DNA from: Lutimonas halocynthiae
Lineage (GTDB): Bacteria > Bacteroidota > Bacteroidia > Flavobacteriales > Flavobacteriaceae
Assembly: GCF_030409835.1 (NCBI RefSeq)
Contig: NZ_JAUFQO010000012.1
Coordinates: 1-64,000, forward strand
DNA: 64,000 bases
Direction: 5' to 3'
Both the position numbers and the translations under genes were made by a program. Under the pieces are notes generated by a model. That model did not search any database. It had not been told where the DNA came from and was given only the letters and a program-made list of their open reading frames with translations. Below, piece after piece: positions 17,999 to 26,810 of the stretch. Every line of letters starts with the position of its first letter. Positions within the stretch are counted from its first letter, which is position 1.

Positions 17999-18934
17999 AT
18001 GTTAAAATTATTTAGAAGGATTTTAGTTCTGATAATCATAATTGCCTTATTAGACATCGGATTTGGTTTTTTGCTTGGAAGGATAATGGATATGTCACCA
18101 GATGGGCGGTATTATAAAGCCAAATATAGTTTGGAGAAATGCGAAGAAGATCTTGTAATTTTTGGAAATTCAAGGGCCGAGACAAACTATGCTCCATTTG
18201 TTTTTGAGGATTCTTTGAATCTATCATGTTGGAATACAGGTCGAGGAGGTCAAACTTTACCTTTTTGGATTGCCATGAAAAATGGATTGTTAAAGCGATA
18301 TAGCCCGAAGACAGTCATAATAAATGTTGAAAGTGATTTTTTAATTCCCAATCTTGATGAAGCTTATGAAAGAGCTGGATTTTTAAGGCCTTTTTATTAT
18401 AAGCATCCTGAGATTAGACCAATTATTGATAAAATATCTTTTTTTGAAAAATATTTGATGATTAGTCAGTTGTATTCATATAATTCAAGTTTTTATTATT
18501 TGCTACGTCCCTTTTTAATTAAAGGTATAGATGGAAATCGCAATGATAAAGGATGGAAAACCAAAAGCGGAAACATTGCCAATACTGAAAATTTAGAGAT
18601 CGAACATATCAACAGAAACAATAAAAAAATAAATGATAATACGCTAAAAGAGTTTAATAATTTTATTAATTCACTTGTTGATCATGGATGTGAAATTTAT
18701 GTTGTTATCTCTCCAATTTATGGTGAAAATATTGAATCGACTTCTAGCATGGAATATTTAGAATCTATGGATATGCTTACAGTAATTAATTTGGGAAATA
18801 AAAGTGATTTGTATAATAATCCAAATTACTTTAAAGATCCGGGCCATCTCAATGTGCAAGGAGCTATAGAATTTTCTAAAATATTGAGTCATAAAATATT
18901 GGATTTCAAGAGAGCAGATAATATTATAAGATAA
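17999..18934 (+). CDS. SGNH/AlgX-like periplasmic acyl-transfer partner of MBOAT copy 1
   Basis: About 311 residues from the ATG at 17999; an in-frame TTG at 17990 would add three residues. One N-terminal membrane anchor (MLKLFRRILVLIIIIALLDI) is followed by an SGNH fold. Block I is IFGNSRAETNY (Ser ~57) and the C-terminal catalytic block is DPGHLNVQG (~278-286). It starts 11 bases after the MBOAT gene. Such membrane-anchored SGNH proteins finish the O-acylation of polysaccharides outside the cytoplasmic membrane. Sequence is poorly conserved, but the catalytic blocks and pairing are clear. Confidence 0.8.
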   Translation: MLKLFRRILVLIIIIALLDIGFGFLLGRIMDMSPDGRYYKAKYSLEKCEEDLVIFGNSRAETNYAPFVFEDSLNLSCWNTGRGGQTLPFWIAMKNGLLKRYSPKTVIINVESDFLIPNLDEAYERAGFLRPFYYKHPEIRPIIDKISFFEKYLMISQLYSYNSSFYYLLRPFLIKGIDGNRNDKGWKTKSGNIANTENLEIEHINRNNKKINDNTLKEFNNFINSLVDHGCEIYVVISPIYGENIESTSSMEYLESMDMLTVINLGNKSDLYNNPNYFKDPGHLNVQGAIEFSKILSHKILDFKRADNIIR

Positions 18935-19032
18935 TATTTGTTTTGAGTATAATCTTATTAAGATGAAATCGTTAAACCAAAATGTAATTGATCCACAAAT
19001 AGATCACAGATGGTTAAAATTTAAATTATTAT

Positions 19033-19623
19033 ATGAATAAAACACTTCTGAATTTATACTTGTCAATTAAGCATGGCATGATAGTAATTCAATCATATTT
19101 TAGAAAATCAAATTATTCAAGTAAGGTTTTTTGTATTGGATATAATAAAACTGGAACAACCAGTCTTGGTAAATCTTTGGAGTTATTGGGCTATAGAAAC
19201 AGTTCATTTAATCGAACGATTTGGAGGAATTACTATGCCAAAGGGAATACAAGTGAAATACTAAAATATGCTTCAAAATTTGATTCGTTTGATGATTTGC
19301 CGTGGTTGAAAGAAGATATGATTCCGGTTCTAGATCAAACATTCCCTGGCAGTAAATTTATTTATCTAGAACGTGACGAGGAATCTTGGAAAAAATCCAT
19401 GTATAATTGGAGGTATAAAACTTTTGAAGAGTATCCCGATTTAGAAGAGAGTTTTAATGACTATCAGCGTCATAAAAGTTTTGTAATGAATTATTTTAAA
19501 AATCGATCCAAAAATGACTTTCTGATATTGGACATAAAGGATAAAGTTGGTTTCAAGAAATTATCTGAGTTTCTAAATAAAAAAGTTATTAGAGATGATT
19601 TTCCACACTTCAATAAAACATAG
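19033..19623 (+). CDS. PAPS-dependent sulfotransferase family protein
   Basis: A short (196-residue) sulfotransferase-like protein. The 5'-phosphosulfate-binding loop is GYNKTGTTSLGKSLE (~residues 36-50) and the 3'-phosphate-binding segment resembles FIYLERDEESWKKSMYNW (~109-126). The family transfers sulfate from PAPS to hydroxyls or amines. In a polysaccharide locus the natural inference is sulfation of the repeat unit, which would suit a marine organism. It is preceded by a ~100-base gap with no clear regulatory feature. It lacks a signal peptide, consistent with cytoplasmic action on lipid-linked sugars. Confidence 0.85.
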   Translation: MNKTLLNLYLSIKHGMIVIQSYFRKSNYSSKVFCIGYNKTGTTSLGKSLELLGYRNSSFNRTIWRNYYAKGNTSEILKYASKFDSFDDLPWLKEDMIPVLDQTFPGSKFIYLERDEESWKKSMYNWRYKTFEEYPDLEESFNDYQRHKSFVMNYFKNRSKNDFLILDIKDKVGFKKLSEFLNKKVIRDDFPHFNKT

Positions 19624-19667
19624 AAAAGAAGGCTAGTAAATTTTTCATTCAAAAAAAATAGACAAAA

Positions 19668-20831
19668 TTGAGTAAGAAGAAAAAATTATTGATAATATCT
19701 AGTGGATTTCCAAATGAATCAGGGGATTACCTAGCGCATACTTTTGTCAAAGGATTCGCAAATGAAGCAAAGGATTATTTTGACGAAGTCATTGTTTTGG
19801 CGCTACTACCATTGGTGCCAAAAGTGATTAAGAAAAGGATGAATGCCTATGAGAAGACTTTGCAAAGTTATTCATATGACAATATTAAAGTATTATATAG
19901 AACCTATCCATATTTACCAGTCTGGCCTGTGAATAAATTTAAAGGCAAAATTGCTCACATGTTTTTATCAAAGGAGGTTTCTAAATTGATTGATGAAGAC
20001 ACGGTAATCCATGCTAATTTCACATCTCCAGCTGGGGTTTTTGCCCATCATTTGACCAAAAACCGTAAAAATGGATTCGTTTTAACTGTTCATGAAGACC
20101 ATAATTGGTTAGTAAATGAAATAAGGAGTTCAAATGTCGACTTAGTTAATACATGGAAAAATGCAAACGCAATTATTAGAGTTAATAAACTTGATATAGG
20201 ACTTCTCAACCCTTATTGCGATAATTTAATTACGATACCTAATGGCTATGATCATCGGAAGTTTAAACAATTGGATAAAGATCAGTGTAGAGAAAAACTT
20301 GGTATAGAAAACGACAAAAAGGTTATAGTCAATATAGGGTTTTATAAAGATCAAAAAAATCAAAAATTACTTGTTGCTGCGATCAAGTCAATTCCAATAG
20401 ATATTCGAAAAAATTTACTTTGTTATATCATTGGTGGAGGACCTTTACACCAGGAACTAAATGAGCAAATCCATAACTTAGGTCTAGAAGCTGTTATTAA
20501 GCTGACTGGACAAGTGAAGCAAGATGAATTGCCTTTCTATTTAAATGCTGCTGATTTATTCTGTTTATCAAGTGATTCAGAAGGTAATCCTACTGTAATG
20601 TTTGAAGCTTTAGGCGTTGGACTTCCTTATATAGGAACAAGTGTTGGAGGTGTGCCTGAAATAATTACATCAGAGGATTACGGATTAACTTGTGAACCAG
20701 GGGACAAAGAGGCTCTTAGCAACATCATCAAACAGGGTATTTTAAAGGCATGGAATAAGAATAAGATTTTGAGTTATGCTAAAGAGTATACTTGGAAGAA
20801 TATTTTTTTAACAACACAAAAACATTATTGA
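19668..20831 (+). CDS. Family 4 glycosyltransferase (GT-B)
   Basis: A 387-residue GT-B enzyme. The N-terminal domain begins ISSGFPNESGDYLAHTFVKG, and the C-terminal domain shows NIGFYKDQKNQ, GGGPL and the E-x7-E motif in SEGNPTVMFEALG followed by VGGVPEII. This is the pattern of retaining GT4 enzymes. The start is a TTG (19668), because the first in-frame ATG lies deep in the first domain. It ends 11 bases before the amidotransferase gene. Donor sugar is unknown. Confidence 0.88.
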   Translation: MSKKKKLLIISSGFPNESGDYLAHTFVKGFANEAKDYFDEVIVLALLPLVPKVIKKRMNAYEKTLQSYSYDNIKVLYRTYPYLPVWPVNKFKGKIAHMFLSKEVSKLIDEDTVIHANFTSPAGVFAHHLTKNRKNGFVLTVHEDHNWLVNEIRSSNVDLVNTWKNANAIIRVNKLDIGLLNPYCDNLITIPNGYDHRKFKQLDKDQCREKLGIENDKKVIVNIGFYKDQKNQKLLVAAIKSIPIDIRKNLLCYIIGGGPLHQELNEQIHNLGLEAVIKLTGQVKQDELPFYLNAADLFCLSSDSEGNPTVMFEALGVGLPYIGTSVGGVPEIITSEDYGLTCEPGDKEALSNIIKQGILKAWNKNKILSYAKEYTWKNIFLTTQKHY

Positions 20832-20842
20832 AATTTTAATTT

Positions 20843-22666
20843 ATGTGTGGTATAACAGGGATAGTAAATTTTAAGAACCAGAAGGTTCAAAAAAGTAAGA
20901 TTGACTCGATGATGGCTCAGATGAAACATCGCGGGCCGGATGATGAGGGGATTTTTATTGAAGATAGTATTGGTTTTGGTTTTGTGAGGCTGAGCATCTT
21001 GGATTTAAGTCCAGCAGGTCATCAGCCTATGTTTAGTCATGATGATAGATATGTTATTATCTTCAATGGCGAAGTCTATAATTATATTGAAATAAGAGAA
21101 GAACTTAAACATAAATATACATTTAATTCGGGATCAGATACCGAAGTGATTTTAGCAGCTTACCAAGAATGGGGTGAGGCCTGTCTGGAAAAGTTCAATG
21201 GAATGTTTGCATTAGCTATTTATGATCGGGAAACTCAAGATATATTCGCTGCAAGAGATAGATTTGGTATAAAGCCCTTTTATTATTATTCGGATGATGA
21301 TCAATTTATTTTTGCATCAGAAATTAAATCCATATTGCCATTATTGGATAAAAAGGAGCCAAATGATAAAATTATTTTTGATTACCTTTTGTTCAACAGA
21401 ACCGATCATTCGGAAGAAACTTTCTTTAAAGGGATAAAAAAATTAAATCATGGATCCTTTTTGAAAATTTCTAATCAAAAAGTTACTGAAAAAAAGTGGT
21501 ATGATTTATCTGAGAAGATTGTTAAAGAAAAAAACTTATCACCAGAGGAGTATAGAAAACTATTCAAGGATTCTATCAAGTTAAGATTAAGGGCCGATGT
21601 TCCGGTGGGCGTATCGCTAAGCGGAGGAATTGACTCCTCTTGTATCGTATCTTCTGTAGTTGAAGATTTTCAATTAAAAGATCTCAATACTTTCTCAGCT
21701 GTTTACGGAAAATCGGAAACTTCTGATGAGAGCGAATATATTGACGAGTATAAAGGTATTGTGAAGAATATGTTTTACACGACACCAGATGCAGAAAGTT
21801 TTTTCAATGATTTTGACAGTTTTATAGATGCCCATAATGAGCCTGTACCGGATATTGGTCCATATGCTCAATTCAAGGTGATGGAACTAGCTTCAGAGCA
21901 TGTTACCGTAACATTAGATGGACAGGGGGCTGATGAACAATTGGCGGGATATCATTACTTTTTTGGAAGTTATTATCTTGAACTAATTAAAAAAATGAAA
22001 TTGATAAAATTATTTCAAGAAAATGTTTACTATTTAAAAAAGCATAATTCACTCAATGCAATTAAATTTTTCTTTTATTATTTATTACCATCATCACTTC
22101 AGAACAAAGTTGGAAGCCAAAAATTTCCATCAATAAATGAATCTTTTTTTAATAGGTATAAAAGAAGCTCGGATGTGAATAAGAAATTATACAGTCCTAA
22201 AAATTTAAATCAATTACTCTTTCAGCATTTTGAATACAAACTAGAGCATTTACTCAGATGGGAAGATTTGAATTCTATGCATTTTTCAATAGAATCCAGA
22301 GTGCCATTTTTAGATCATAGACTCGTAGAAGCAACATTATCGACTCCTTCAGATCAAAAAATCCATAAGGGTGAAACCAAACATTTATTAAGAAAAGCAC
22401 TGGAAGATATATTACCTCATAAAATAGCCAATAGAAAAGATAAAAAAGGGTTTTCAAACCCAAGAGAAAAATGGTTTAGAACAAAAGAATTCAGTACTTA
22501 TATCTTAGAGCTAATCAACTCGGATAGTTTTAAGGAACGAGGCTATTTTAATAGTAAAATCGCAAATATTCAATATCAAAAGCACTTGGAAGGAAAAGTA
22601 GATATTTCCAAGGAAATTTGGAAATGGGTGAATCTAGAACTTTGGTTTAGAAAATTTATAGATTAA
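20843..22666 (+). CDS. asnB: Asparagine synthase (glutamine-hydrolysing) family amidotransferase
   Basis: A 607-residue class II amidotransferase. MCGITGI exposes Cys2 as the glutaminase nucleophile, RGPDDEG and the NGEVYNY loop follow, and the ATP-pyrophosphatase loop SLSGGIDSS (~residues 258-266) opens the synthetase domain. Length is normal for the asnB branch found in O-antigen and capsule loci, such as WbpS-like proteins. In this setting it most likely converts a sugar carboxylate (uronic acid) to an amide rather than making asparagine; this fits the uronic-acid-type WlbA homologue in the same operon but is inferred. Confidence 0.88.
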   Translation: MCGITGIVNFKNQKVQKSKIDSMMAQMKHRGPDDEGIFIEDSIGFGFVRLSILDLSPAGHQPMFSHDDRYVIIFNGEVYNYIEIREELKHKYTFNSGSDTEVILAAYQEWGEACLEKFNGMFALAIYDRETQDIFAARDRFGIKPFYYYSDDDQFIFASEIKSILPLLDKKEPNDKIIFDYLLFNRTDHSEETFFKGIKKLNHGSFLKISNQKVTEKKWYDLSEKIVKEKNLSPEEYRKLFKDSIKLRLRADVPVGVSLSGGIDSSCIVSSVVEDFQLKDLNTFSAVYGKSETSDESEYIDEYKGIVKNMFYTTPDAESFFNDFDSFIDAHNEPVPDIGPYAQFKVMELASEHVTVTLDGQGADEQLAGYHYFFGSYYLELIKKMKLIKLFQENVYYLKKHNSLNAIKFFFYYLLPSSLQNKVGSQKFPSINESFFNRYKRSSDVNKKLYSPKNLNQLLFQHFEYKLEHLLRWEDLNSMHFSIESRVPFLDHRLVEATLSTPSDQKIHKGETKHLLRKALEDILPHKIANRKDKKGFSNPREKWFRTKEFSTYILELINSDSFKERGYFNSKIANIQYQKHLEGKVDISKEIWKWVNLELWFRKFID

Positions 22667-22698
22667 AACTTTTTTAATAATTAATAAACACTCTTTTA

Positions 22699-24147
22699 AT
22701 GTTATTTAACTCCTTGGATTTTGCCATATTCTTGCCTATAGTATTTATACTGTACTGGTTTGTGACGAATAAGAATCTCAAGCTTCAAAATTTGCTGATC
22801 GTTGTAGCAAGTTATGTGTTTTACGGATGGTGGGACTGGCGCTTTTTATCTTTAATTCTTTTCAGCACCTTAGTGGATTACACAGTGGGCATGAAATTGA
22901 AAGATGAGAGTCGAAGTTCAAGACGAACTACCTTACTTTGGATTAGTATTTGTGTGAATTTAGGTTTCTTAGGTTTCTTTAAATATTACAATTTCTTTCT
23001 TGATAATTTTGTTACAGCATTTCGATTTTTCGGAAGCGAGTTTAATGTGAGTAGCTTGAATATTATACTTCCGGTAGGAATAAGTTTTTATACTTTTCAA
23101 ACCTTGAGTTATACTATTGATGTTTATAAAAAGAAACTTGAACCTACTAAGGATTTTGTTGCTTTTGCAGCTTTTGTAAGTTTCTTTCCACAATTAGTAG
23201 CCGGCCCTATTGAAAGGGCAACCAATTTACTACCTCAGTTTTATAAAAAAAGAACCTTCGATTATAACAAAGCTGTTGATGGCTTAAAACAAATCTTATG
23301 GGGTATGTTTAAAAAGGTTGTTATTGCCGATAATGCCGCACAGATTGCTAATGAAATTTTTAATAATTCAGGAGATTATTCAGGTAGTACCCTCGCTGTT
23401 GGAGCGCTGTTCTTTGCGTTCCAAATTTATGGTGATTTTTCTGGATACTCGGATATTGCAATTGGTACATCTAGACTCTTTGGTTTTGATTTGATGAAGA
23501 ACTTTGCCTTTCCATATTTTTCAAGAGACATTGCAGAGTTTTGGCGTAGATGGCATATTTCATTATCAACCTGGTTTAGGGACTATTTATATATACCCTT
23601 GGGTGGAAGTAAAGGAGGGACAAGGATGAAGGTTCGTAACACTTTTATCATTTTTATTGTCAGTGGATTTTGGCACGGAGCGAATTGGACATTTATCGTT
23701 TGGGGAGCATTGAATGCTATTTATTTTCTACCCTTACTATTGACCAAGAAGAACAGGCAAAATATTGAAGTTGTAGCCGAGGGTAAGTTGCTGCCGGGTT
23801 TGAAGGATGTTTTTAAAATACTGACCACGTTTGGATTGACACTTATTGCCTGGGTCTTTTTTAGAGCTAGAGATATTGGACATGCTTTTGATTATTTGGC
23901 AGAAATGTTCTCTACATCAATATTTACGAGTGTGAGTTTTGAAGGCCAGGAGAATCTGATGAATATGACTTATATACTGATCTTTTTTATAGTTATTGAA
24001 TGGCTAGGAAGAGATCAGGAACACGCAATTGCCCGGTTGGGTCAAAATTTCAAACGACCGATCAGATGGGCAATTTATTATGGAATACTTCTATTGATGA
24101 TCTATATGCGAGGTGCCCAGCAAGAGTTTATTTACTTTCAGTTTTAG
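22699..24147 (+). CDS. MBOAT O-acyltransferase (AlgI/PatA-like), copy 2
   Basis: A 482-residue multi-pass protein strongly similar to the product of 16587-17987. It shares the FNSxDFAIFLPIVFILYW start, YGWWDWRF, LPVGISFYTFQTLSYTID, AGPIER, HISLSTWFRDYLYIPLGG, SGFWHGAN (catalytic-type His ~ residue 324) and the EFIYFQF end. Divergence is greatest in loops, so the copies have probably specialised. Its own SGNH partner follows after 50 bases. It is expected to supply acyl groups to the periplasm for a second modification of the polymer. Confidence 0.92.
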   Translation: MLFNSLDFAIFLPIVFILYWFVTNKNLKLQNLLIVVASYVFYGWWDWRFLSLILFSTLVDYTVGMKLKDESRSSRRTTLLWISICVNLGFLGFFKYYNFFLDNFVTAFRFFGSEFNVSSLNIILPVGISFYTFQTLSYTIDVYKKKLEPTKDFVAFAAFVSFFPQLVAGPIERATNLLPQFYKKRTFDYNKAVDGLKQILWGMFKKVVIADNAAQIANEIFNNSGDYSGSTLAVGALFFAFQIYGDFSGYSDIAIGTSRLFGFDLMKNFAFPYFSRDIAEFWRRWHISLSTWFRDYLYIPLGGSKGGTRMKVRNTFIIFIVSGFWHGANWTFIVWGALNAIYFLPLLLTKKNRQNIEVVAEGKLLPGLKDVFKILTTFGLTLIAWVFFRARDIGHAFDYLAEMFSTSIFTSVSFEGQENLMNMTYILIFFIVIEWLGRDQEHAIARLGQNFKRPIRWAIYYGILLLMIYMRGAQQEFIYFQF

Positions 24148-24197
24148 TGAATTGAAACCAACCAACGAATTTAATTTAGAATTAACAAAGTATTGAT

Positions 24198-25136
24198 TTG
24201 AGAAAATTTATAGTTAAAATAGTCATCTTTTTTATCGTATTTGGGCTTATTTTTCTTTTTGGGATTATGTTGCCTGCAACGCCAGCAGCAAAAAATAATA
24301 TGTTGGCATATAAGACACAGAAAGATTCCCTTTTGGCAAATGTTGCGTCCCCGAGAATAATTTTTGTTGGTGGATCTAATCTGGTTTTTGGTTTAGATAG
24401 TGAAAGGTTTAAAGATGAATTCTCGTTGAATCCCATAAATGCCGGACTTGCCGTTAACTTTGGATTATATTTTATGATGGAAGATGTTTTGACATATATA
24501 AGACCAGGTGATTATATAGTCTTAGCTCCAGAATATCAACATTATTACGGAAAGAATGCCTTTGGAGGAAATGATCTATTAAGATTGTTGATGGATACAG
24601 ATAAGGACGGTTTCAAAAATTTGTCCTCGGGTCATATTCCAAATTTAATGAAAGCTGTTCCTGTTTATTTTTTAGGGAAGTTTAATTGGAATCAATATTT
24701 CTATAATAATGATCATAACGTATATGGTAAACATATTTTTAATCAATACGGTGATTCAAATTTTCATTGGGGTCTGAAGCAAAGAACGTTTCCGTTAGTT
24801 AATCCTCTAAAAGGCCCGATTAATAATTCGGTTATAGAAGCTATAAAGACATTTGACAATCAAATTAAGGATAAAGGCGCAACATTATTTGTGACGTATC
24901 CTGGCTTTCAAGAATCTTCTTACCAACTGATTAAAAATGAGATAGAAATGGTGCAATTTGCTTTGGAAAAGGCTGACTTAGAAATTTTAGGAACACCAAA
25001 ACGCTATGTCATGCCAGACTCTTTGATGTTCGATCAAATCTATCACCTTTCTAAACAGGGGGTAGACAGAAGAACTTCCTTTTTGATTGAAGATTTGCAT
25101 GGATCTGATTTTTTAAATAGCAAAAGCAATAAGTAA
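24198..25136 (+). CDS. SGNH-like periplasmic acyl-transfer partner of MBOAT copy 2
   Basis: A 312-residue protein with an N-terminal membrane segment (FIVKIVIFFIVFGLIFLFG). A block I-like motif is FVGGSNLVFGLDS (Ser ~60) and the C-terminal Asp/His block is FDQIYHLSKQG (~275-285). The start is TTG at 24198; no in-frame ATG precedes the membrane segment. It pairs with the preceding MBOAT gene, as SGNH copy 1 does, but the two SGNH proteins are only distantly alike, which supports different acceptor sites. Confidence 0.75.
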   Translation: MRKFIVKIVIFFIVFGLIFLFGIMLPATPAAKNNMLAYKTQKDSLLANVASPRIIFVGGSNLVFGLDSERFKDEFSLNPINAGLAVNFGLYFMMEDVLTYIRPGDYIVLAPEYQHYYGKNAFGGNDLLRLLMDTDKDGFKNLSSGHIPNLMKAVPVYFLGKFNWNQYFYNNDHNVYGKHIFNQYGDSNFHWGLKQRTFPLVNPLKGPINNSVIEAIKTFDNQIKDKGATLFVTYPGFQESSYQLIKNEIEMVQFALEKADLEILGTPKRYVMPDSLMFDQIYHLSKQGVDRRTSFLIEDLHGSDFLNSKSNK

Positions 25137-25183
25137 AATAATGGATGGTATCTAAGACGTATTATTTTTAGATTATTCAAAAC

Positions 25184-26518
25184 ATGGTAGAAGCGATATA
25201 TAAATATATATTTAAGAAATATCTGGCGCTTAAGTTTGTCAAGCTTAAGTTTCCAGTGAGTCCTTATAAGATTCTGGCAGAGTTACATCAAAGTCAATAT
25301 TGGTCTAGAGAAAAGATGAAATCTTACCAGTTTGATAAACTGAGAAGCTTGATAAATTCAGCAAACAAAGATGTCAATTATTATAGAGACAGGGTGAAGG
25401 ATTATGACTTGAAATTGTTAGATCTGGATGATTTTTCTAAATCATATCCAATCTTATCAAAAAGAGATGTCCTCGATAATTCTTATTTGTTAAGGAATAA
25501 CCATGTCATCAATAAGTTTAGACATTCAACAAGTGGGTCTACGGGCCAACCTTTAACTGTTGAGATATCGGGATTGGCAGAAGCCTATAGGCTCGCCGGT
25601 AAAATGAGGTTTTACAATTGGTGGGGTGTTGATTTTCACGATAAGAGTGTATTGATATGGAAGTTAAAACAAGTTGATAATAAAGGCCTTCCTTATACCA
25701 AAAACATAAAAAGAGTATTGAAAAATAGGTTAGATCTGGATATATTTAATTTAAATGATGAGACCGTTTCTGACTTTGTGACTAAAATTGATGACTTTGG
25801 GCCAAAATATATAAGGAGCTATAAATCGGGTCTTTTTGAATTGGCCAGATTGATGGATAAACATAATTTGAGATTTAAGATTTCAAGTATCAAAGTGGCT
25901 GTTGTTACCTCTGAGGTATTAATTCAAGAAGAACGTGACTATATAAAAAATATATTAGGGTGTAAAGTGGCGAATGAGTATGGGTCAGCTGAAGGCGGGT
26001 TTTATGCCGGTGAGTGCCAACATGGTTCAATGCATATCAACGAGGAATTGAGCTTTTTATCCACAGACCAAGAAAACAATACCTGTGTCACTGAATTAAA
26101 TAATTTAGGTACCCCATTGATCAATTACTTTAATGGTGATAAAATAGTGATCTCAGAAGAATTCTGTTCTTGTGGAAAGACATCAAGAATTATTAAAGAA
26201 GTCGAGGGCAGAATAAGTGATTTTATATTATGCCAGGATGGATCCAGAAAAAGTTCTTTAATCTTATCTTACATTATTCGTGAGTCAATGAATTCAAAGT
26301 ATCATGGAAGTATTAAACAATTTCGAGTAGTTCAAAACAAGAATCATTTCCTCCTGGAGATGGTTCCTGGCTTGGCATATAATGAAAAGATTGAAGAAGT
26401 GATCAAGAATGAAATGCGAAGTGAAATAGGTAAAGATATTGAAATTGATGTTCATGTTACTGAAGCAATAAGTAGAGAGGCAAGTGGTAAACTCAGGTAT
26501 TTTATAAGAAAAAGCTAG
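25184..26518 (+). CDS. Phenylacetate-CoA ligase-like (CapK/PaaK family) adenylate-forming protein
   Basis: A 444-residue ANL-superfamily protein. The phosphate loop is HSTSGSTGQPL (~residues 114-124), followed by NEYGSAEGGF and, near the C-terminus, RISDFILCQDG. A CSCGK segment may bind metal. This is the CapK branch often found in polysaccharide loci, where the substrate is unknown. It lies after the second acylation pair, so activation of an acyl or amino-acid group for attachment to the sugar is conceivable. The 250 bases downstream hold a new promoter, so it is likely the last gene of its transcript. Confidence 0.85.
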   Translation: MVEAIYKYIFKKYLALKFVKLKFPVSPYKILAELHQSQYWSREKMKSYQFDKLRSLINSANKDVNYYRDRVKDYDLKLLDLDDFSKSYPILSKRDVLDNSYLLRNNHVINKFRHSTSGSTGQPLTVEISGLAEAYRLAGKMRFYNWWGVDFHDKSVLIWKLKQVDNKGLPYTKNIKRVLKNRLDLDIFNLNDETVSDFVTKIDDFGPKYIRSYKSGLFELARLMDKHNLRFKISSIKVAVVTSEVLIQEERDYIKNILGCKVANEYGSAEGGFYAGECQHGSMHINEELSFLSTDQENNTCVTELNNLGTPLINYFNGDKIVISEEFCSCGKTSRIIKEVEGRISDFILCQDGSRKSSLILSYIIRESMNSKYHGSIKQFRVVQNKNHFLLEMVPGLAYNEKIEEVIKNEMRSEIGKDIEIDVHVTEAISREASGKLRYFIRKS

Positions 26519-26532
26519 GTTTTAAGTGTATG

Positions 26533-26576
26533 GAATAGATTCGTTTTGCAGAAGAATTTTGTAGAATAGATTCGTT
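26533..26576 (+). repeat. 13-bp direct repeat with 31-bp spacing upstream of a promoter box
   Basis: gaatagattcgtt occurs at 26533-26545 and again at 26564-26576, a 31-bp period close to three helical turns. The second copy ends 16 bases before a TATATTTG -7 box. This is the geometry of a paired activator or repressor site. Confidence 0.5.
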
Positions 26577-26592
26577 CAATTCATTTTTTGAT

Positions 26593-26600
26593 TATATTTG
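26593..26600 (+). promoter_or_regulatory. Candidate -7 promoter box before the T9SS esterase gene
   Basis: tatatttg fully fits TAnnTTTG. Transcription would start near 26607 and leave a leader of about 200 bases containing a conserved box, a mini-ORF and a hairpin. Confidence 0.5.
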
Positions 26601-26626
26601 CTGGAAAGAAAAAGAAATTAATTAAG

Positions 26627-26653
26627 TCAATTTTGTCAACCCCTCATGATGAA
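26627..26653 (+). promoter_or_regulatory. Conserved leader box, copy A (with mini-ORF start)
   Basis: This 27-base segment matches 32048-32074 at 26 positions, including the uninterrupted tcaacccctcatgatgaa. The last eight bases, ATGATGAA, begin a mini-ORF in both copies. Both copies lie 35-40 bases after a TATATTT-type promoter box. Role unknown. Confidence 0.7.
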
Positions 26654-26678
26654 TTACTTGAATCTTCTCACGAAGTAA
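26646..26678 (+). CDS. Possible 10-residue leader peptide
   Basis: ATGATGAAT... encodes MMNYLNLLTK and stops at TAA. The stop codon lies inside a perfect 8-bp hairpin (gaagtaaa 26672-26679 with tttacttc 26684-26691, loop gtca). The initiation region is the conserved leader box. It may be a regulatory leader peptide; translation is not proven. Confidence 0.35.
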   Translation: MMNYLNLLTK

Positions 26679-26810
26679 AGTCATTTACTTCTTCATAAAT
26701 TCATTTATTTTTTGGGGATTGCCAGAATTTTCAAATCGAATTATAGTTAAGAAATATCCTCTTAATCTATGAAATTTGTCAAAATGATTGTTATGATTCT
26801 ATATCGACAT

